DNA of 17,254 bases from Candidatus Pacearchaeota archaeon (GTDB taxonomy: Archaea > Nanobdellota > Nanobdellia > Pacearchaeales > GW2011-AR1), in NCBI GenBank assembly GCA_023140635.1, contig JAGLLG010000006.1:1-17254 (forward strand). Reading direction: 5' to 3'. The translations under genes and the position numbers were made by a program. The notes below the pieces were generated by a model that saw nothing but the letters and a program-made list of their open reading frames with translations, was not told the DNA's origin and did no database searches. Numbering within the stretch: the first letter of the stretch is position 1; each line of letters opens with the position of its first letter. This document shows positions 12,904 to 17,254 of this stretch, one piece after another.

Positions 12904-13440
12904 ATGGCAAAAACAATTTATGCAAAAGACCCTGTGAAGTTTATTCCTGCTTTAGCTGATGCTCTAAAAGGTATTGACGGATTTGATGTTCCTGAATGGG
13001 CTACTTTTGTTAAATCTGGAGTTTCACGTGAAAGGCCTCCTATTAGTGATGATTTCTGGTATACTCGGGCAGCTTCTATTTTGAGACAGCTATATATTAA
13101 AGGTATTGTGGGTGTTGGTAAATTAAGAACGCGTTATGGTTCAAGGAAAGATAGGGGTGGAATAAAGAGTAAGTTTAAGAAATCTGGTGGAAAAATTATC
13201 CGTGTTATTTTGCAGCAGGCGGAAGCGGCAGGTTTGGTCGAGAAGGTTTTGAGAATGCAACATGGTCGGAGATTGACTGCTAAAGGTAGAGAGTTATTGG
13301 ATTCTATTGAAGTTGAGGAAAAGGAAGGGTTGAATTTTGATAGTGTGATTATTAGTCCGAAGGAAATTGTTCAGGAAGAGATATCTGAATCTGTTAATGA
13401 GGTCGAAGATAATGTGGAGGATATAAACAATGGTGAGTAG
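12904..13440 (+). CDS. rps19e: Small-subunit ribosomal protein S19e with an acidic C-terminal tail
   Basis: This 178-residue protein is the archaeal/eukaryotic S19e of the small-subunit head. Typical segments are FIPALADALKGI, PEWATFVKSGVSRERPP at about 30-47, FWYTRAASILRQLYIKGIVGVGKLRTRYGSRK and HGRRLTAKGRELLDSI near 120-136. The core ends by about residue 150. The remainder (roughly 155-178) is acidic and lacks family similarity, so the protein is somewhat long. No clear Shine-Dalgarno sequence precedes the ATG, and the only good TATA box is 130 bases upstream, across the structured RNA; a poor TTTCAAAT-like stretch around 12880 is the alternative. L39e begins inside its last codons. Confidence 0.95.
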   Translation: MAKTIYAKDPVKFIPALADALKGIDGFDVPEWATFVKSGVSRERPPISDDFWYTRAASILRQLYIKGIVGVGKLRTRYGSRKDRGGIKSKFKKSGGKIIRVILQQAEAAGLVEKVLRMQHGRRLTAKGRELLDSIEVEEKEGLNFDSVIISPKEIVQEEISESVNEVEDNVEDINNGE

Positions 13441-13645
13441 AAAAGCGAAAGCGCAAAGTAGTAAGAAGAGACACCTTGATAGGGTTAAGAGACAGACTAA
13501 GTGGGCACCGTTTTGGACAGTTTTGAAAAAGTTTGGCAAGGGTAAGAAGATTCATCCTTCAAGTATTACACATGTTAAGCGAAGTTGGTATAGGAGTAAA
13601 TTAAAAATTAAACCAAGGACTACTAAGAAAAAACATCTAGGATAA
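13430..13645 (+). CDS. rpl39e: Large-subunit ribosomal protein L39e (long form)
   Basis: This 71-residue, very basic protein matches L39e, which lines the peptide exit tunnel. KKRHLDRVKRQTKWAPFWTVLKKF corresponds to the family's K-x-L-x-K-x-x-R-x-N-x-x-x-P-x-W core. HVKRSWYRSKLKI corresponds to the family's H-x-x-R-R-x-W-R-R-x-K-L-K ending. Typical L39e is about 51 residues. This one has an extended loop (GKGKKIHPSS) and an additional basic tail (PRTTKKKHLG). The ATG overlaps the end of S19e by 11 bases, with GGAGG at 13416-13420 as ribosome-binding site. Its stop TAA shares one base with the L31e ATG. Confidence 0.85.
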   Translation: MVSRKAKAQSSKKRHLDRVKRQTKWAPFWTVLKKFGKGKKIHPSSITHVKRSWYRSKLKIKPRTTKKKHLG

Positions 13646-14364
13646 TGGCTGAAGAAAAAAATATTAAAGCGGAAGGAAAAGTTAAGGAACCTAAAAAACT
13701 TGAAGAATTCAAAAATAGCGAGGAGAATAAGAAAATTATCGCTGGAACTAATGGGGAAAATGAAAAGAAAGAGAAATCTGAACCTGCAGTTGAGCAGAGT
13801 AAAAATCCTAAAGCTAAGAAAAAAGAAGAAACTCCAAAGGTTGAACTTGAGAGAGAATATGTTGTTCCATTGAAGAAAGGTTCATTGAAGGTTCCTAGAT
13901 ATAGGAGGGCTGGTAAGGCTGTTAAGGTTTTGAAGGAATTTTTAGCTAGGCATATGAGAGTTGAAAATAGAGATTTGAGAAAGGTTAAGATTGATACTTA
14001 TTTGAATAACGAGTTGTGGTTTAGGGGAATTAAAAAACCTGCAAATAAGATTAAAGTTAAGGCTGTAAAAAAGGAAGGTATTGTTTATGTGGAATTGGCT
14101 GATGTTCCTGAAGCTGTTAAGTTTGCGAAGGCGTGGGACGAAAAGAGAAATGCTGTTGATGAAAAGGTAAAAGTTAAAACTCCTAAAGTTGCACCTGAAG
14201 CTAAGAAGACTGAAGAAGAAAAAGTTGAAGAGAAAGAAGATGTTAAAGCTGGTGCGGAATTAGATGCTAAGGTTGAGAAGGCAATGGCTAAGACTCAGAA
14301 GCATACTGCGCAAGGGAAGCATGCTAAGAAATCAATGCCTGTGAGAAAGGCTTTGAAGAAGTAA
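13645..14364 (+). CDS. rpl31e: Large-subunit ribosomal protein L31e with long charged extensions
   Basis: This 239-residue protein carries an L31e core of about 95 residues near 68-165: ELEREYVVPLKKG, YRRAGKAVKVLKEFLARHM, VKIDTYLNNELWFRGIKKPANKIKVKA and a VYVEL strand. L31e sits at the tunnel exit region of the large subunit. The first 67 residues are rich in Lys, Glu and Asn, and the last 75 or so are rich in Lys, Glu and Ala, ending in KKSMPVRKALKK. Both should be largely disordered. Family members are usually 80-125 residues, so this is at least double. It is the last gene of the S19e-L39e-L31e operon; a run of six T follows the stop. Confidence 0.9.
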   Translation: MAEEKNIKAEGKVKEPKKLEEFKNSEENKKIIAGTNGENEKKEKSEPAVEQSKNPKAKKKEETPKVELEREYVVPLKKGSLKVPRYRRAGKAVKVLKEFLARHMRVENRDLRKVKIDTYLNNELWFRGIKKPANKIKVKAVKKEGIVYVELADVPEAVKFAKAWDEKRNAVDEKVKVKTPKVAPEAKKTEEEKVEEKEDVKAGAELDAKVEKAMAKTQKHTAQGKHAKKSMPVRKALKK

Positions 14365-14365
14365 G

Positions 14366-14371
14366 TTTTTT
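14366..14371 (+). terminator. T-run after rpl31e
   Basis: Six consecutive T directly follow the L31e stop codon in the 14-base gap before a convergent gene, fitting archaeal U-tract termination. No hairpin is needed or seen. Confidence 0.4.
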
Positions 14372-14378
14372 AAGATTA

Positions 14379-14984
14379 TCAATTTCTGTATACAATCACA
14401 ATATCTTCATCTGTTCCTTCTACCTTTCTTGCTCTATCAAAGATATTTCTTGGGACAGGTAGAAATTTTTGTGTATCACTTAATCCATGGTTGTGAATAT
14501 AAACATTTTGTTCATCATAACCAACAATTGGAACAAAATGTCCTTGATAGCCCTTTTCTTCTCTCGCTTTTACAATATTCCAATCCAAAAGAATAATTGG
14601 AACACTATTTTTTTTTACAAATCCTAAGAGTTCTTCTAATGATTGAGTTCTCTCTTGAATATTTACCCCTACTGATTTTGCATCTTTTACCCATTCTTTT
14701 GATTGCTCCAAATCCATGTCGCTATATTTTTGATAAAATTCGTGTTTCAGATTTTCTTCGTTAAATAAAATGTGTTTTGAATAAAAATCTGTTTTAAAAC
14801 CTGAAGATGCAGCCGCAGTTGCTATTTGGATTGTAGAAATTCCTTTTCCTTCTTTTATCCGAGTTCTTGCTTCTAAAACATCTACCCTTTCATTTTTTCC
14901 GAAATAGGCAAGAACCATCTTTAATGCGATTGGTCCGCAATTTAGAGGACTTGTTTGTTTAAAAAAAGGAACTTCTAATTTCAT
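14379..14984 (-). CDS. C39-like papain-fold cysteine peptidase
   Basis: This 201-residue protein matches the peptidase C39-like (papain-fold) group. The N-terminus EVPFFKQTSPLNCGP supplies nucleophile C16 preceded by the oxyanion residue Q10. GHFVPIVGYD supplies H149, and IHNHG supplies N165 as the third catalytic residue. The order and spacing suit an active enzyme. No signal peptide or transmembrane segment is present, so it acts in the cytoplasm, and no ABC transporter accompanies it. Substrate is unknown; relatives cleave double-glycine leader peptides or act as general C39_2 peptidases. It is convergent with L31e and has its own TATA box, next to a 13-bp tandem duplication. It looks like an accessory insertion between core genes. 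Confidence 0.82.
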   Translation of the reverse strand: MKLEVPFFKQTSPLNCGPIALKMVLAYFGKNERVDVLEARTRIKEGKGISTIQIATAAASSGFKTDFYSKHILFNEENLKHEFYQKYSDMDLEQSKEWVKDAKSVGVNIQERTQSLEELLGFVKKNSVPIILLDWNIVKAREEKGYQGHFVPIVGYDEQNVYIHNHGLSDTQKFLPVPRNIFDRARKVEGTDEDIVIVYRN

Positions 14985-15005
14985 AATAAAAATAAAAAAC
15001 CTGTT

Positions 15006-15013
15006 CTTATAAA
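15006..15013 (-). promoter_or_regulatory. TATA box of the C39-like gene
   Basis: On the minus strand this is TTTATAAG, centred about 25 bases before the ATG. Its upstream side touches the first copy of the 13-bp tandem repeat. Confidence 0.55.
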
Positions 15014-15036
15014 TTTATCGTGGAAATTTATCGTGG
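15011..15036. repeat. 13-bp perfect tandem duplication in the C39-like/cbf5 divergent promoter region
   Basis: AAATTTATCGTGG occurs twice in immediate succession (15011-15023 and 15024-15036). The first copy overlaps the upstream end of the C39-like gene's TATA box and covers where its BRE would lie. The second extends about 13 bases further upstream. This is a possible operator or a recent slippage event. Confidence 0.7.
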
Positions 15037-15099
15037 ACGCATTATCAATTAAGCCTCCTCTGAAAAGTAATTTATAACCGTTCTAACGTCACTTAAAAA

Positions 15100-15107
15100 T
15101 TTAAAAA
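15100..15107 (+). promoter_or_regulatory. TATA box of cbf5
   Basis: TTTAAAAA is centred 26-27 bases before the ATG at 15130. A second TATA-like TTTATAAC at 15071-15078 lies 29 bases further upstream with no gene at the matching distance. Confidence 0.5.
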
Positions 15108-15129
15108 GTCTTCTTGACGCTCTTTAATT

Positions 15130-15996
15130 ATGGAAGATATAACAGACTTGCTTAACTTCAGTTTGATAAATATAGATAAACCTGCGGGGCCTACATCGTA
15201 TTCAATTTCGGAGTTTGTTCGACGAGTGTTGGGGTTAAAGAAGACGTCGCACATGGGAACGCTTGATCCAAAGGTAACAGGGGTTTTACCTATTACTCTT
15301 GGACGGGCCTGTAAGTTGGCAGGATATTTTATTAAGCATGACAAAAGTTACGTTGGGATTTTACATACACATAAGGAACAGAGTATTATAGAATTGCAAA
15401 AGTTGATTGATAAGAATTTTGTTGGGAAGATTTTGCAGACGCCTCCGCATAGGTCTGCTGTTAAAAGAGCCGAACGAGAAAGAGAGGTTTATAGTTGGAA
15501 GTTGTTGGAGGATTCTGAAAATGGTAGGGATTTTTTGTTTGAATGCAAGGTTGAGGGAGGAACTTATATTAGGAAATTGTGCTCGGACTTAGGTGAGATT
15601 GTTGGAGGTGCGCATATGGGAGAGTTGCGTCGGACTGCGGCAGGAATTTTTAATGAGGATAAGATCTATAGTCTTGACGAATTGGAGGTAGCAGTAGATG
15701 AGTGGGGAAAAGGTAGTGATAGGAAACTGAGAGAGATGATTATATCTGCTGAAGATGCGATTAAGAAAGTTTTACCTGTTGTTCAGGTTGAAAAGCGAGT
15801 AATCAAATCGTTATGGACTGGAAAGCCGTTGTTTTTGGGAGATGTTATTGAAGTTCCTAATTTTAAAAAGGGGGAGATTTTTGCGGCTTTTTGTGGAAAA
15901 AGATTTATTGGAGTTTATGAGAGGAGTAACAAAGTTCCTAGGAGTATTCAAACGACAAAAGAGATTTTCGGGCGGAGCGAATTTGTTTATAACTAA
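15130..15996 (+). CDS. cbf5: Cbf5/TruB-type tRNA/rRNA pseudouridine synthase
   Basis: This 288-residue enzyme is the archaeal Cbf5 (dyskerin/TruB family), which makes pseudouridine with H/ACA guide RNAs plus Nop10, Gar1 and L7Ae, and can modify U55 of tRNA alone. The INIDKPAGPTSY segment is family motif I and HMGTLDPKVTGVLP carries catalytic D46. KSYVGILHTH, PPHRSAVKRAERERE and GGTYIRKLCSDLG follow in order. A PUA domain occupies about residues 208-285. Archaeal Cbf5 is usually near 330 residues; here the N-terminal region before the catalytic core is short. Its TATA box gives a leaderless start. It precedes mcm, with a palindrome in the gap. Confidence 0.95.
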   Translation: MEDITDLLNFSLINIDKPAGPTSYSISEFVRRVLGLKKTSHMGTLDPKVTGVLPITLGRACKLAGYFIKHDKSYVGILHTHKEQSIIELQKLIDKNFVGKILQTPPHRSAVKRAEREREVYSWKLLEDSENGRDFLFECKVEGGTYIRKLCSDLGEIVGGAHMGELRRTAAGIFNEDKIYSLDELEVAVDEWGKGSDRKLREMIISAEDAIKKVLPVVQVEKRVIKSLWTGKPLFLGDVIEVPNFKKGEIFAAFCGKRFIGVYERSNKVPRSIQTTKEIFGRSEFVYN

Positions 15997-15998
15997 TA

Positions 15999-16014
15999 TA
16001 TGTTTTAAAACATA
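15999..16014. repeat. 16-bp perfect palindrome upstream of mcm
   Basis: TATGTTTTAAAACATA is a perfect inverted repeat ending six bases before the mcm TATA box and starting three bases after the cbf5 stop codon. It could be an operator for a dimeric regulator, a weak terminator, or a second TATA-like element. Confidence 0.6.
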
Positions 16015-16020
16015 GATTTA

Positions 16021-16028
16021 TTTTTAAG
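16021..16028 (+). promoter_or_regulatory. TATA box of mcm
   Basis: TTTTTAAG is centred 25-26 bases before the ATG at 16050. Confidence 0.55.
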
Positions 16029-16049
16029 TAGAGTTTTCTTGTTTTCGGT

Positions 16050-17254
16050 ATGGATAAGAGTAAAGAGGAGCAAAAGGGCGGAGCGATTAACCAGGACGAG
16101 TTTTTAATAGACGCTAAAGAGTTTTTTGAAATGAATCGGAAGGTGATTGGTAAGGTTGCCAAGGCTGGGGAGAAGATTGTGCATGTTGATTTTGATGATT
16201 TTTCGGCTCATTCGCCAATGTTGGCAGAGCAATTAATTGATAGACCTGAGGAAACGATTCAGTTGTTAGAGATTGCTCTGGAGGAACTCACGTGGGCACC
16301 GAATGATGCAAGGGTAAGATTTATGAGTATTTCTCCGATGCAGGAAATTTTTATTAGAAATATTCGGGCGAAGCATTTGGGGAAGATGATTAGTATTGAT
16401 GGGATTGTTCGACAGGCTTCGGAGGTTCGACCACAAGTTACGAACGCAAAGTTTGAGTGTCCTAGTTGTGGGACTATTATTTCTGTTTTGCAGATTGATA
16501 AAAAGTTTAAGGAGCCGAGTCGATGTTCGTGTGGTCGGCGAGGAGGATTTAAAGAAATTAATAAGGATATGGTTGATGCACAGGTTTTGACTATTGAAGA
16601 AGCATCGGATAATTTGAGTGGAGGTGAGCAACCTAAGAGAATGGTGATCTTTTTGAAAGAGGATTTGGTTGATCCGAAGATGGAGATTAGAACAACTCCT
16701 GGAAGTCGTATTAGAATTATAGGAGTCTTGAAAGAGATTGCTATTTCGTCATCGTCTGGAGCGATGCTTACTCGATTTGATTTGGCGATTGAAGCGAACA
16801 GCATTATTCCTTTAGAGGAGAGTTTTGAAGATATTGATATTAGTGAGGAGGACGAGCAAGCAATTAGGGAGATATCGATGGATCCTGATTTGATGAACAA
16901 GATGGCGGAAAGTATTGCGCCTTCTATTTGGGGACACAGCGAAGTTAAAAAAGCTCTTGCATTACAGTTGTTTGGGGGAGTTAAGAAGCAGAGGAGCGAT
17001 GGGACTCCGATGAGGGGGGATGTTCATGTTTTGTTGGTTGGTGATCCAGGTGTTGCTAAATCGGTTATGTTAAGTTTTATTTCAAGTGTTGCTCCTAAGG
17101 CAAGATATGTTTCTGGGAAGTCGGCAACAGGTGTTGGACTTACGGCAGCGGTTGTCAAGGATGAATTCTTGAAGGGTTGGAGTTTGGAGGCAGGGGCGAT
17201 GGTTTTAGCTAATAAGGGTTTGGTTTGTATTGATGAGTTTGATAAGATGAATGA
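16050..17254 (+). CDS. mcm: MCM replicative DNA helicase (truncated by window edge)
   Basis: The frame is open from ATG 16050 to the last base, giving 401 residues of an enzyme normally near 650-700. The N-terminal domain has helical part A (FLIDAKEFFE onward), the OB-fold and a zinc site with C137 and C140 (CPSC) and C159 and C161 (CSC). The AAA+ part begins around 290 (APSIWGHSEVKKALALQLFGG). It contains Walker A GDPGVAKS at 331-338 and Walker B with D395-E396 in VCIDEFDKMN. It forms the hexameric helicase that unwinds the fork. The missing part includes the arginine finger and sensor 2. The TATA box gives a leaderless start. An intein further downstream cannot be excluded from this window. 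Confidence 0.95.
   Translation, partial: MDKSKEEQKGGAINQDEFLIDAKEFFEMNRKVIGKVAKAGEKIVHVDFDDFSAHSPMLAEQLIDRPEETIQLLEIALEELTWAPNDARVRFMSISPMQEIFIRNIRAKHLGKMISIDGIVRQASEVRPQVTNAKFECPSCGTIISVLQIDKKFKEPSRCSCGRRGGFKEINKDMVDAQVLTIEEASDNLSGGEQPKRMVIFLKEDLVDPKMEIRTTPGSRIRIIGVLKEIAISSSSGAMLTRFDLAIEANSIIPLEESFEDIDISEEDEQAIREISMDPDLMNKMAESIAPSIWGHSEVKKALALQLFGGVKKQRSDGTPMRGDVHVLLVGDPGVAKSVMLSFISSVAPKARYVSGKSATGVGLTAAVVKDEFLKGWSLEAGAMVLANKGLVCIDEFDKMN

Noticed and set aside
16259..16900. Minus-strand frame of 213 codons opposite mcm
   Set aside because: It is antisense to conserved MCM sequence and shows no independent motif or promoter.
1..17254. CRISPR array, insertion sequence or integrase
   Set aside because: I saw no regularly spaced repeats, no transposase or integrase frame, and no terminal inverted repeats; the only mobile-element hint is the tRNA fragment at 7147-7254.

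Overview
The window is a compact, AT-rich archaeal chromosome segment. The archaeal assignment rests on eukaryote-type ribosomal proteins (L15e, S19e, L39e, L31e), a TATA-binding protein, an MCM helicase, an archaeal ATP-dependent DNA ligase and a Cbf5-type pseudouridine synthase. Short intergenic gaps, separated enzyme domains and several bacterial-looking accessory genes would suit a small-genome DPANN lineage of the Woesearchaeota/Pacearchaeota kind, but that placement is inference. Nearly every operon-first start codon lies about 25-28 bases downstream of the centre of a TATA box (TTTATAAA/TTTTTAAA type), so most mRNAs should be leaderless. Internal operon genes instead use short overlaps or GGAGG/GGTG-like ribosome-binding sites.

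Layout. 1-2400: a MinD-like ATPase and an M2/M3-type zinc metallopeptidase. 2395-2443: a bidirectional T-rich terminator. 2451-4797 (minus strand): methionyl-tRNA synthetase, an unrecognised 178-residue protein and a free-standing tRNA-binding domain. 4903-6963: an MFS transporter and a zinc-ribbon/Hsp20-like protein. 7001-7260: tRNA-Ile(GAT) followed by a GC-rich stretch carrying two displaced pieces of that tRNA. 7296-8395: L15e, PspC-like membrane protein, and thioredoxin on the minus strand. 8480-12285: DNA ligase, TBP, PRPP synthetase and a stand-alone NFACT-R domain. 12375-14364: a 50-residue zinc-knuckle protein coupled to a YhbY-like protein, then a structured RNA or leader, then the S19e-L39e-L31e operon. 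14379-17254: a C39-like papain-fold protein (minus), Cbf5 and MCM, the last cut by the window edge.

Most genes serve information processing: translation (MetRS, ribosomal proteins, YhbY, NFACT-R, Cbf5, tRNA-Ile), transcription initiation (TBP) and replication or repair (MCM, ligase, PRPP for nucleotides).

The two most unusual items are RNA-level. First, at 12800-12881 a probable three-way-junction RNA begins exactly where the 12771 TATA box predicts transcription to start; it is either the only long 5' leader in the window or an undescribed small RNA. Second, at 7147-7254 a 29-base copy of the tRNA-Ile 3' region is split by 79 bases exactly inside the T-loop. Smaller regulatory oddities are a 16-bp perfect palindrome just upstream of the MCM TATA box and a 13-bp perfect tandem duplication next to the C39-like gene's promoter.
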